Positions 16,525 to 23,638 of a stretch of DNA of 28,684 bases are shown in pieces. A program made the translations under genes and the position numbers. Numbering within the stretch: the first letter of the stretch is position 1; each line of letters begins with the position of its first letter. The notes beneath the pieces are model-generated. The model worked only from the letters and a program-made list of their open reading frames with translations, searched no databases and was not told where the DNA came from. This DNA comes from JAHWJR01 sp035942035 (GTDB taxonomy: Bacteria; Actinomycetota; Acidimicrobiia; Acidimicrobiales; CADCSY01). Location: the NCBI GenBank assembly GCA_035942035.1, contig DASZDK010000013.1, positions 1-28,684 of the forward strand, given 5' to 3'.

Positions 16525-17366
16525 GCCCGCACCCCCAGGTTGTCGATGAGCCGGGTGGTCCCCACGCGGGCGGCGACGAGCAGGCGCAGCTCGCCGTCGA
16601 GCTTCTCGGGCACGGCCAGCGTGGCGGCGTCGACCACCTCGGCGTAGTCCAGCTCGACCAGCGGCTCGGCCTCGACGATGTCGCCCATCAACGCCCGCAC
16701 CTCGCCCGGGTCGCGCTCGCCGGCCAGGATCGACGCCGCCCCCGCCTGCAGCGCCCGGAGCAGCACGGCGGCCGCCTCCCGCTCGTCGCCGGAGAGGTGG
16801 CGGTTGCGGCTGGACACGGCGACGCCGTCGAGCGCCCGCACCGTGGGGCAGGCCACCACCTCGACCGGCAGCGACAGGTCGGCCACCAGCCGGCGCACCA
16901 CCACGAGCTGCTGGAAGTCCTTCTCCCCGAAGTAGGCCCGGCAGCGCCCGGCGATGGAGAGCAGCTTGGTGACCACGGTGGCCACCCCCTCGAAGTGGCC
17001 CGGGCGGCTGGCGCCCTCCAGGACGTCGCCCAGGCCCTCCACCCGCACCCGGGTGGTGGCGCCCGGCGGGTACATCTCCTCGACCGGAGGGACGAAGACC
17101 AAAGAGGCGCCCGACCGCTCGGCCACCCGCACGTCGGCCGCCAGGTCGCGGGGGTAGGTGGTCAGGTCCTCGGCCGGCCCGAACTGCAGCGGGTTCACGA
17201 ACACGCTGACGCACACGACGTCGCCGGCGGCCACCGCCCGTTCGACGAGGCTGCGGTGACCGTCGTGCAGCGCCCCCATGGTCGGGACCAGACCCACCGT
17301 CCGCCCCGCTGCACGCTCGGCCTCGAGGGCCGAGCGGCACTCGGCCACCCGCTCCATCACCAACAT
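16521..17366 (-). CDS. panC: Pantothenate synthetase
   Basis: PanC joins pantoate and beta-alanine using ATP. The 281-residue protein has the nucleotidyltransferase HxGH motif as HDGH at 34-37 (VPTMGALHDGH), then VFVNPLQFGPAEDL, RPGHFEGVATVVTKL, YFGEKDFQQL and the second signature VSSRNRHLS. ATG 17366 is used; ATG 17357 three codons later is possible. No strong Shine-Dalgarno is seen. The 86-base gap to folK is the longest inside the fol-pan-nad run and contains TAGCCT on the minus strand (17420-17415), a possible internal -10. In M. tuberculosis other genes lie between folK and panC; here they are absent. Confidence 0.96.
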   Translation of the reverse strand: MLVMERVAECRSALEAERAAGRTVGLVPTMGALHDGHRSLVERAVAAGDVVCVSVFVNPLQFGPAEDLTTYPRDLAADVRVAERSGASLVFVPPVEEMYPPGATTRVRVEGLGDVLEGASRPGHFEGVATVVTKLLSIAGRCRAYFGEKDFQQLVVVRRLVADLSLPVEVVACPTVRALDGVAVSSRNRHLSGDEREAAAVLLRALQAGAASILAGERDPGEVRALMGDIVEAEPLVELDYAEVVDAATLAVPEKLDGELRLLVAARVGTTRLIDNLGVRA

Positions 17367-17452
17367 GTCCGACCCCCGCGTTCCGGCCCCGGACGGGTGC
17401 CGTTCGCACTCCGAAGGCTAACCGCTGCCCGCGCCGGCCGGTCGGGCCCAGG

Positions 17453-17908
17453 TCACAGCCGGACCTCGACCCGCCGCACGGCGCCCTCGGCCGCGGCCAG
17501 AACGTGGTCGGGCACCACGTCCGGGGCGAGGTCGGCGAGGGGGGCGAGGACGAAGCGCCGCTGCCACATGCGGGGGTGGGGCACCACCAAGTCGGGCTCG
17601 TCCACGACCAGGTCGCCCACCAGCAGCACGTCGACGTCGAGCGCCCGGGGGCCGAAGCGCTCCCCCCGCACCCGCCCGGCGGCCGCCTCCACGCTCCGGG
17701 CCGCCTCCAGGAGTTGGCGGGGCGAAGCCTCGGTCGCCAGCTCCACCACGGCGTTGAGGTACGGGCCCTGCTCCGGACCACCCACCGGGGCGGTCTCGTA
17801 GACGGGCGACACCGCCACCACGTCGGGCAGCCCGGCCACCGCCTCCCGCAGTTGACCCGCACGGTCGCCCAGGTTCGAGCCCAGCCCCAGGAACGACCGC
17901 ACCCTCAC
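17453..17908 (-). CDS. folK: 2-amino-4-hydroxy-6-hydroxymethyldihydropteridine pyrophosphokinase
   Basis: FolK transfers pyrophosphate from ATP to 6-hydroxymethyl-7,8-dihydropterin. The 151-residue protein starts VRVRSFLGLGSNLGDR, the family's N-terminal signature. PVYETAPVGGPEQGPYLNAVV follows, then the ATP/Mg-binding signature RFGPRALDVDVLL (about 86-98) with its two Asp residues, then VVPHPRMWQRRFVLAPLADL. GTG 17908 overlaps the folB stop as GTGA (17908-17905). The same order folP-...-folB-folK occurs in mycobacteria. Confidence 0.96.
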   Translation of the reverse strand: MRVRSFLGLGSNLGDRAGQLREAVAGLPDVVAVSPVYETAPVGGPEQGPYLNAVVELATEASPRQLLEAARSVEAAAGRVRGERFGPRALDVDVLLVGDLVVDEPDLVVPHPRMWQRRFVLAPLADLAPDVVPDHVLAAAEGAVRRVEVRL

Positions 17909-18267
17909 CGGGCGCGGTGGACGCGCACGCCGGCCGAGGCCAGGTCGTGGGGCACCGGCGGGCGCAGCTTGCGCACCGCCACGGTGACCGCCTCCACCCG
18001 CTGGTCGCCGTCGAGCACGGCGGCGGCCAGGCGCTCGGCCAGGTGCTCGAGGAGGGCGGCGGGGGCGGCGGCCGACTCCACCACCGCCTGGCACACGGCG
18101 CCGTAGTCGACGGTGTCGTCCAGGCGGTCGCTGCGCCCTGCCGGCGCCAGGTCGGCCACCACGTCGAGGTCGATCTCCAGGGGCTGGGGCGTCGACCGCT
18201 CCTCGGCGCCCGCCCCGCACCGGGCCAGCACCCGCAGGCGGCGCAGCTGGATGCGGTCGACCGTCAC
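17905..18267 (-). CDS. folB: Dihydroneopterin aldolase
   Basis: FolB cleaves dihydroneopterin to hydroxymethyldihydropterin and glycolaldehyde. The 120-residue protein keeps DRIQLRRLRV at the start, the Glu pair in AEERSTPQPLEIDLDV, the conserved Tyr in DTVDYGAVC (about 54) and the catalytic Lys in VRKLRPPVP near residue 100. The YHG usually found after the first strand is replaced by RCG, a change also recalled from other actinobacterial members and so probably not disabling. GTG 18267 overlaps the upstream phosphatase-like gene's stop as GTGA (18267-18264). Confidence 0.92.
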   Translation of the reverse strand: MTVDRIQLRRLRVLARCGAGAEERSTPQPLEIDLDVVADLAPAGRSDRLDDTVDYGAVCQAVVESAAAPAALLEHLAERLAAAVLDGDQRVEAVTVAVRKLRPPVPHDLASAGVRVHRAR

Positions 18268-18770
18268 CGTTGGGGGGCCAGGCGGCTGGCCACGGCGACC
18301 AGCTCTCGGCCCCGCGGGCCCATCTGGCGCTGGAGCAGCCGCTCGACGATGGCGATGGCCCGGGGCACCTCGGGCACCAGGCCGGCGTGGACCAGGTAGC
18401 CGGCCATGATCCCGTGGAGGCGGTCGTTCAGGTCCTGGTCGTGCACCAGGACCCGGTCGCCGGCCGCCAGCTGCGACCGCAGGTCGGCGTAGAACCTGCC
18501 GAGGAAGGTGGCGGCGTCGTCCTGGGGAGCAAAGGGGACGTGCCGGCAGCTCAGGTCCATCTCGGCGTAGGCGTGGAGGTTGTGCGAGGTGGGCAGCAGG
18601 CTCACCACGCAGGTGAACCCCTGGCCCTTGACCCACAGGATCTCCTCCTGGCGGCGCACCCGCCGGTGGTTGGGCCCGTACCCGCCGAGCCGCTCGCACA
18701 CCGCCAGCTGGTCCCGGATGACCCAGGCAAAGTTGCGGGGCACGATGCCCTCGGCCCACTTGCCCTTCAT
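18264..18770 (-). CDS. Dual-specificity-phosphatase-like protein with Cys replaced by Asp
   Basis: A 168-residue protein with the layout of a protein tyrosine/dual-specificity phosphatase domain. Seen are FAWVIRDQLAV ... RRQEEILWVKGQGFTCVVSLL (about 14-59), HVPFAPQDD at 77-85 in the general-acid position, then VLVH-D111-QDLND-R117 followed by a helix (GIMAGYLVHAGL). An active enzyme has HC(X)5R there. Here the nucleophile position is Asp111 while His110 and Arg117 remain, so phosphatase chemistry should be absent and phosphate binding may survive. It sits inside the fol operon between folP and folB, overlapping folB by four bases, so it is translated with them; a role in pterin or phosphate-ester handling is speculative. 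ATG 18770 is preceded by a tiny frame described separately. Confidence 0.8.
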   Translation of the reverse strand: MKGKWAEGIVPRNFAWVIRDQLAVCERLGGYGPNHRRVRRQEEILWVKGQGFTCVVSLLPTSHNLHAYAEMDLSCRHVPFAPQDDAATFLGRFYADLRSQLAAGDRVLVHDQDLNDRLHGIMAGYLVHAGLVPEVPRAIAIVERLLQRQMGPRGRELVAVASRLAPQR

Positions 18771-18787
18771 GCGCTGGTGCCCTTCAT
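18767..18787 (-). other. Possible six-codon leader frame before the phosphatase-like gene
   Basis: Four bases after the folP stop, an ATG at 18787 opens MKGTSA and ends at a TGA that overlaps the next gene's ATG as ATGA (18770-18767). The two starts lie in an 11-base direct repeat (TGCCCTTCATG on the plus strand at 18761-18771 and 18778-18788). It could couple translation from folP onward or be a by-product of the duplication. Confidence 0.3.
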
Positions 18788-18791
18788 GTGC

Positions 18792-19562
18792 TCACGCCGC
18801 AGCGACCTCGCCCACCACTCGCAGCGCCCCCACGGTGGCGGCCACGTCGTGGGCCCGGACCATGGCGGCCCCCGCGCTCGCCGCCCACACCGCCACGGCC
18901 AACGATCCTTCGAGCCGGTCGTCGACCGGCGCTCCTCCCAGGAGGGTTCCGAGGAAGGCCTTGCGACTGGCGCCCACCAGGACCGGGTGGCCGGCGGCCA
19001 CCAGCTCTCCGAGGTGGCGCAAGAGGCGCAGGTTGTGGGCCGCGGTCTTGCCGAAGCCGATCCCGGGATCGACCCAGACCTCGCCCACGCCGGCGGCGCC
19101 CGCCTGCTCGGCCCGGGCCACCAGGAAGCGTTGGACCTCGCTGACCACGTCGTCGTAGTGCACGTCGCGCTGCATGGTGCGGGGCTCGCCCCGCATGTGC
19201 ATGGCCACCCACCCCACACCGGCAGCGGCGGCGACCGGCCACAGGGAGGCGGACACGTCGTTGACCAGCGTGGCGCCGGCAGCGATGGCCGCCTCGGCCA
19301 CCGCGGCCTTCCGGGTGTCGACCGACACCCGCACCGACGGGGCGAGGGCGGCGATCACCGGGACGACCCGCCGGCACTCCTCGGCCTCGTTGACCGGCTC
19401 GGCCCCCGGACGGGTCGACTCGCCGCCGACGTCGATCACCTGGGCGCCCTCGGCCGCCATCTCCAGGCCTCGTGCCACCGCCGCGTCGGGATCGGTCCAG
19501 CGCCCGCCGTCGGAGAAGGAGTCGGGGGTGATGTTCAACACGCCCATCACCCGCGTCGCCAC
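18792..19562 (-). CDS. folP: Dihydropteroate synthase
   Basis: FolP joins 6-hydroxymethyldihydropterin pyrophosphate and p-aminobenzoate; it is the sulfonamide target. The 256-residue TIM-barrel protein shows VMGVLNITPDSFSDGG at 5-20, DVGGESTRPGAEPV, VSVDTRKAAV, VNDVSA, HMRGEPRTMQ, VDPGIGFGKT, GASRKAFLG and the C-terminal RAHDVAAT. All the usual substrate-contact segments are present. GTG 19562 is preceded seven bases upstream by TACGGT (19575-19570 on the minus strand) and by no Shine-Dalgarno sequence, so this gene may start a leaderless transcript in addition to read-through from folE 49 bases upstream. Confidence 0.96.
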   Translation of the reverse strand: MATRVMGVLNITPDSFSDGGRWTDPDAAVARGLEMAAEGAQVIDVGGESTRPGAEPVNEAEECRRVVPVIAALAPSVRVSVDTRKAAVAEAAIAAGATLVNDVSASLWPVAAAAGVGWVAMHMRGEPRTMQRDVHYDDVVSEVQRFLVARAEQAGAAGVGEVWVDPGIGFGKTAAHNLRLLRHLGELVAAGHPVLVGASRKAFLGTLLGGAPVDDRLEGSLAVAVWAASAGAAMVRAHDVAATVGALRVVGEVAAA

Positions 19563-19569
19563 CGGCGCA

Positions 19570-19575
19570 ACCGTA
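19570..19575 (-). promoter_or_regulatory. Putative folP -10 element (leaderless)
   Basis: On the minus strand TACGGT lies seven bases before the GTG start of folP. No -35 or Shine-Dalgarno sequence is evident. The arrangement repeats that seen before several other genes here. Confidence 0.4.
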
Positions 19576-19611
19576 GTGCCCGGTGGGGTCCCGAGAAGGG
19601 CCGGAAAGGAG

Positions 19612-20238
19612 CTAGCGACCCGCCCGGTGGATGAACTGCATGGCCTCGGCCCGGGTCGCCGGGTTCTCCCGGAACAGGCCCCGCACGGCCGAGGTGACGG
19701 TGGTGGCGCCGGGCTTGCGCACCCCCCGCATGGTCATGCACAGGTGCTCGGCCTCGATGACCACCAGCGCCCCCCGGGGCTCGAGCACCCGCTCGAGGGT
19801 GTCGGCCACCTGGGCGGTGAGGCGCTCCTGGACCTGGGGGCGCCGGGCATAGCCCTCCACCACGCGAGCCAGCTTCGACAGGCCCGTCAGGCGCCCGTCA
19901 CGGTTGGGGATGTAGGCCACGTGGGCTCGGCCCACGAACGGGACGAGGTGGTGCTCGCACAGTGACACCAGTTCGATGTCGCGCACCATGACCATCTCGT
20001 CGTGGTCCGAGGAGAACGTGACGCTCAGGTGGGCTCCCGGGTCGTCGTGCAGCCCGGCGAACATCTCGGCGTACAGCTCCGCCACCCGGGCGGGCGTGCG
20101 CTGGAGCCCGTCACGGTCGGGGTCGTCGCCGACGGCCACCAGGATCTCGCGCACCGCCTTCTCGATGCGGGCCAGGTCGACCGGCGCCGGCTCGGGCGCC
20201 AGCGCGTCGTCGACCTGCCAGCCGTCGTCGAGGCTCAC
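19612..20238 (-). CDS. folE: GTP cyclohydrolase I
   Basis: FolE converts GTP to 7,8-dihydroneopterin triphosphate, the first step of folate synthesis. With GTG 20238 it has 208 residues. The zinc ligands are C94 and H97 in LCEHHLVPFVG and C167 in EHLCMTMRGVRKPGA. GLSKLARVVEGYARRPQVQERL and the C-terminal ENPATRAEAMQFI are family signatures. The GTG overlaps the ftsH stop as GTGA (20238-20235), so ftsH and folE are translationally coupled. The ftsH-folE-folP order matches mycobacteria. Confidence 0.96.
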   Translation of the reverse strand: MSLDDGWQVDDALAPEPAPVDLARIEKAVREILVAVGDDPDRDGLQRTPARVAELYAEMFAGLHDDPGAHLSVTFSSDHDEMVMVRDIELVSLCEHHLVPFVGRAHVAYIPNRDGRLTGLSKLARVVEGYARRPQVQERLTAQVADTLERVLEPRGALVVIEAEHLCMTMRGVRKPGATTVTSAVRGLFRENPATRAEAMQFIHRAGR

Positions 20239-22127
20239 GCCGGCTCTGGCCGGGGGGAGCGGGATGCCTCGCCGTTGATGACCGACGGGGCGCCCTTGCC
20301 GTTGCTGTTCCACACCGGCAGGTCGCCGAAGATCTCGATCAGCTCCGGGGTGTCGACGGTCTCCCGGTCGATCAGGGCCGCGGCCAGGCGGTCGAGGGTC
20401 TGGCGGTGGTGGCTCAGGATCTTGGCGGCCTCGGCGTGGGCCCGCTCGATCAACCCCCGCACCTCGGCGTCGATGTGAGCCGCCACCTCGTCGGAGTAGT
20501 CGCGGTGGTGCCCGCTGTCACGGCCGAGGAACGGTTCGCCGTCCTTCTGGCCGAGCTGCTGGGGCCCGAGGGCGTCGGTCATGCCGAACTCGGTCACCAT
20601 GGCGCGGGCGATCTTGGTCGCCCGCTCGATGTCGTTCTGGGCGCCGGTGGTGGGATCGCCGAACACCAGCTCCTCGGCGGTGCGTCCACCGAGGATCATG
20701 GCCAGCTCGTCGCACAGCTGGGAGCGGCTCTGCATGTACTTGTCCTCGGTGGGTAGCGCCAGCGTCCAGCCCAGGGCCCGGCCCCGGGCCACGATCGACA
20801 CCTTGTGGATGGGGTCGGTGTTGGGCAGCACGTGGCCCACCAGGGCGTGGCCACCCTCGTGGTAGGCGATGATCCGCTTCTCCTTCTCGGACATCACCCG
20901 GCTCTTGCGCTCCGGACCGCCGATGACCCGGTCGATCGACTGCTCCATGCCCACCATGTCGATGGTGTCGGCCCCCCGGCGGGCGGCGAGCAGGGCGGCC
21001 TCGTTCATGAGGTTGGCCAGGTCCGCCCCGGTGAACCCCGGCGTGCGCCGGGCGATGACGTCGAGGTCGATGTCGGGGCCGAGGGGCTTGCCCTTGGCGT
21101 GGACGTTCAGGATGGCCTTGCGCCCCTCGAGGTCGGGCCGGTCGACCACGATCTGGCGGTCGAAGCGCCCGGGGCGCAGGAGGGCGGGGTCGAGGATGTC
21201 GGGGCGATTGGTGGCGGCGATGAGGATCACGCCGGTGTTGAGGTCGAAGCCGTCCATCTCGACCAGCAGCTGGTTGAGGGTCTGCTCCCGCTCGTCGTGC
21301 CCACCGCCCATGCCGGCGCCGCGGTGACGGCCCACGGCGTCGATCTCGTCGACGAAGACGATGGCGGGGCTGTTGTTCTTGGCCTCCTTGAACAGGTCGC
21401 GCACCCGGCTGGCGCCCACGCCGACGAACATCTCGACGAAGTCGGAGCCAGAGATGGAGAAGAAGGGCACGCCCGCCTCGCCGGCCACGGCCCGGGCCAG
21501 GAGGGTCTTGCCCGTGCCCGGAGGGCCGAACAGCAGCACCCCCTTGGGGATCTTGGCGCCGATGGCGCGGAACTTGGCCGGCGACTCGAGGAAGTCCTTG
21601 ATCTCCTGGAGCTCCTCGACGGCCTCGTCGGCCCCGGCCACGTCGGCAAAGGTCACCTTGGGCTGGTCCTTGGAGACCTGCTTGGCCTTGGACTTGCCGA
21701 ACTGCATGAGCCGGCTGCCGCCACCCTGCATGGAGTTGAGGAAGAACAGGAACACCCCGACGATGAGCAGGATGGGCAGGAGCTGGAGCACGAGAGAGGT
21801 CCAGAACGAGCTCTCCTCGGCATCGACCTTGTAGGGCACGTCGGCGTCGGCCAGCAGCTCGACCACCTGGTCCCCGGCCTCGGAGACGAAGGCGGTCTCG
21901 AACTCCCGGCCGTCGGCCAGCTCACCGATGATGCGGGAGCTCTTGTCCTTGACCTCGGCCTCGGCGACGTTGCCGTCCTCGACCTGGTCGACGAACTCGT
22001 CGTAGCGGAGCTCCTCGCGCTCGCTCGAGCCGGCCACGGCCCGGCTGGCCACGAAGAGCACGACGAGGGTGACGGCCACCCAGAAAGCGGCACTGCGAAC
22101 GACTTTGCGCACGGTGTCCCACTCCAC
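20235..22127 (-). CDS. ftsH: FtsH, membrane ATP-dependent zinc metalloprotease
   Basis: Hexameric inner-membrane AAA+ protease for quality control of membrane and short-lived proteins. The 630-residue protein has TM1 at about 13-30, an extracytoplasmic domain, and TM2 at about 109-131. Walker A GPPGTGKT is at 201-208, Walker B FVDEID at 258-263, then the second region of homology with RPGRFDRQ, and the zinc site HEGGH at 423-427. It ends in a flexible, Ser/Pro-rich tail. GTG 22127 gives the usual length; no good ribosome-binding site is seen. TAGCCT on the minus strand (22153-22148) is a possible -10 in the 38-base gap after hpt. It overlaps folE by four bases. Confidence 0.97.
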   Translation of the reverse strand: MEWDTVRKVVRSAAFWVAVTLVVLFVASRAVAGSSEREELRYDEFVDQVEDGNVAEAEVKDKSSRIIGELADGREFETAFVSEAGDQVVELLADADVPYKVDAEESSFWTSLVLQLLPILLIVGVFLFFLNSMQGGGSRLMQFGKSKAKQVSKDQPKVTFADVAGADEAVEELQEIKDFLESPAKFRAIGAKIPKGVLLFGPPGTGKTLLARAVAGEAGVPFFSISGSDFVEMFVGVGASRVRDLFKEAKNNSPAIVFVDEIDAVGRHRGAGMGGGHDEREQTLNQLLVEMDGFDLNTGVILIAATNRPDILDPALLRPGRFDRQIVVDRPDLEGRKAILNVHAKGKPLGPDIDLDVIARRTPGFTGADLANLMNEAALLAARRGADTIDMVGMEQSIDRVIGGPERKSRVMSEKEKRIIAYHEGGHALVGHVLPNTDPIHKVSIVARGRALGWTLALPTEDKYMQSRSQLCDELAMILGGRTAEELVFGDPTTGAQNDIERATKIARAMVTEFGMTDALGPQQLGQKDGEPFLGRDSGHHRDYSDEVAAHIDAEVRGLIERAHAEAAKILSHHRQTLDRLAAALIDRETVDTPELIEIFGDLPVWNSNGKGAPSVINGEASRSPRPEPA

Positions 22128-22165
22128 GAGACGCTGCTGGAACGTTCAGGCTACGGGCTTTCTCC

Positions 22166-22762
22166 TCAGGACGCGAAGCGGGGAGGCGATGCCGCATAGG
22201 CGCACACGAAGGGCAGGTTGCGGTAGCGCTCGGACACGTCCAGGCCGTAGCCGACCACAAAGGTGCCGGACGGGATGCGGAAGCCGACGTAGGCGAGGTC
22301 GAGCTCCTCCTGGTCGTCGACGTCGCGCACCAGCAGCGAGCACACGGCCAGGCTCGCCGGCTCCCGGGCCAACAGGTTGCGCCGCAGGTACGACAGGGTG
22401 AGGCCGCTGTCGACGATGTCCTCAACGAGCAGCACGTGGCGGTCGGTCAGGTCGAGGTCGAGGTCCTTGACGATGCGCACCACGCCGCTGGTGCGGGTGG
22501 CACTGCCATAGGAAGCCACGGCCATGAAGTCGGCCTCGACCGGCAGGTCGACGGCCCGGCACAGGTCGGCCACGAACACGAAGGCGCCCTTGAGCACCCC
22601 CACCAGCAGCGGGGGCCGGCCGGCGTAGTCGGCGGAGATCTCCCGGCCCAGCTCGGCGACGCGGCTACGGATCTGCTCCTGGCTGATCACCAGCTCGCCC
22701 AGCTCGGGATTGGCGTCGTGGGGCGCCGGCAGCCGCCTCACCCCTGCCCCGCCTCCCGCCAT
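22166..22762 (-). CDS. hpt: Hypoxanthine(-guanine) phosphoribosyltransferase
   Basis: It salvages hypoxanthine and guanine to IMP and GMP using PRPP. The core begins ELGELVISQEQIRSRVAELG. Then come PLLVGVLKGAFVFVADL, DFMAVASYGSATRTSGVVRIVKDLD, the PRPP motif VLLVEDIVDSGLTL and the C-terminal VGFRIPSGTFVVGYGLDVSERYRNLPFV. Three starts are possible in frame: ATG 22762 (used, 198 residues), GTG 22741 with a GGAGG ten bases upstream, and GTG 22771, whose G is the last base of the tilS stop. All add 15-25 residues before the conserved core, so the exact start is uncertain. The tilS-hpt-ftsH order is widely conserved in bacteria. Confidence 0.95.
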   Translation of the reverse strand: MAGGGAGVRRLPAPHDANPELGELVISQEQIRSRVAELGREISADYAGRPPLLVGVLKGAFVFVADLCRAVDLPVEADFMAVASYGSATRTSGVVRIVKDLDLDLTDRHVLLVEDIVDSGLTLSYLRRNLLAREPASLAVCSLLVRDVDDQEELDLAYVGFRIPSGTFVVGYGLDVSERYRNLPFVCAYAASPPRFAS

Positions 22763-22770
22763 GACCTGCA

Positions 22771-23601
22771 CTATCGCTCGTCGGCCGGCGCCCGCTCCAC
22801 CCGGAGCCGTCCGGCGGTGCGGGCCACCCGGCGCCCGCCGCCGATCTCCGTCGCCCGCCACGTTCCCCGGGCCACCTCGAGGACCCGGGCCACGGTCGCC
22901 ACGTCGGGAGGGTGCGGCGGCGACTCGGCCACCAGCCACCGGCGCACGGCCCGCCGGGCCAACGGCGGCGGGGCGGCGGCCAGGGCGCCGGCGTCGGTGG
23001 GGTCCACGCCGGCGGCCAACTGAGCGAGCAGGGCGGCGTCGTCCCCGAGCAGGTCGGCGGTGCGGGACACAAGGGCGGCCACGTCGCGCCGGGCCACGTC
23101 GTCGAGCAGGGGCAGGACCTCGTGGCGCACCCGGTTGCGGCGCATGCGGGGATCGGCGTTGGTGGGGTCGTGCACGGGCTCGACCCCGAGCGAGGCGCAC
23201 AGGGCGGAGGTCTCCGCCCGGCGCAGGCTCAGCAGGGGCTTGGCCGGACCCGGCCGCATCCCGGCCAGGCCGTCGAGGCCCGCTCCCCGCACCAGGTTGA
23301 GCACCACCGTCTCGGCCTGGTCGTCGGCGGTGTGACCGGTCATGGCGTCGGGCGGCAACACCGAGCGGCGGGCGGCGCGGGCCCGGGCCTCGAGGTTGGG
23401 ACCGGCGGCCACGGTCACCTGGCGGGCTTGGAAGCGGGCCCCCAGCCGACGGGCCAGCGCCGCCACCGCCTCGGCCTCGGCCCCACCGCCGGGGCGCAAC
23501 CCGTGATCGACGTGCACCGCGGTGACGTCACAGCCGGCCTCCACGGCCAGCGCCAGCAGGGCGCTGGAGTCGGCCCCGCCCGACACCGCCGCCGTGACCA
23601 C
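22771..23601 (-). CDS. tilS: tRNA(Ile)-lysidine synthase
   Basis: TilS changes C34 of tRNA-Ile(CAU) to lysidine so that it reads AUA. The N-type ATP pyrophosphatase P-loop SGGADS is at 7-12. VHVDHGLRPGGGAEAE and TGHTADDQAETVVLNLVRGAGLDGLAGM follow, then the tRNA-binding DPTNADPRMRRNRVRHEVLPLL. The 276-residue length is at the short end of the family. The only standard start, GTG 23601, leaves just six residues before the P-loop. The codons upstream in the same frame read ELLPRCTFPRAGT, which resembles the usual N-terminus of actinobacterial TilS, yet no ATG, GTG or TTG precedes them; a non-standard start such as CTG is possible. Confidence 0.92.
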   Translation of the reverse strand: MVTAAVSGGADSSALLALAVEAGCDVTAVHVDHGLRPGGGAEAEAVAALARRLGARFQARQVTVAAGPNLEARARAARRSVLPPDAMTGHTADDQAETVVLNLVRGAGLDGLAGMRPGPAKPLLSLRRAETSALCASLGVEPVHDPTNADPRMRRNRVRHEVLPLLDDVARRDVAALVSRTADLLGDDAALLAQLAAGVDPTDAGALAAAPPPLARRAVRRWLVAESPPHPPDVATVARVLEVARGTWRATEIGGGRRVARTAGRLRVERAPADER

Positions 23602-23638
23602 CGTCCCCGCCCGGGGGAAGGTGCAGCGGGGCAGGAGC

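Noticed and set aside
17905..18267. Loss of function in folB because YHG is replaced by RCG
   Set aside because: The key Tyr and Lys residues remain, and the same substitution is recalled from other actinobacterial FolB proteins.
22140..22147. GAACGTTC near the ftsH start as a LexA/SOS box
   Set aside because: LexA boxes of actinobacteria need spacing between GAAC and GTTC; this 8-bp palindrome has none and the neighbouring gene is not a DNA-damage gene.
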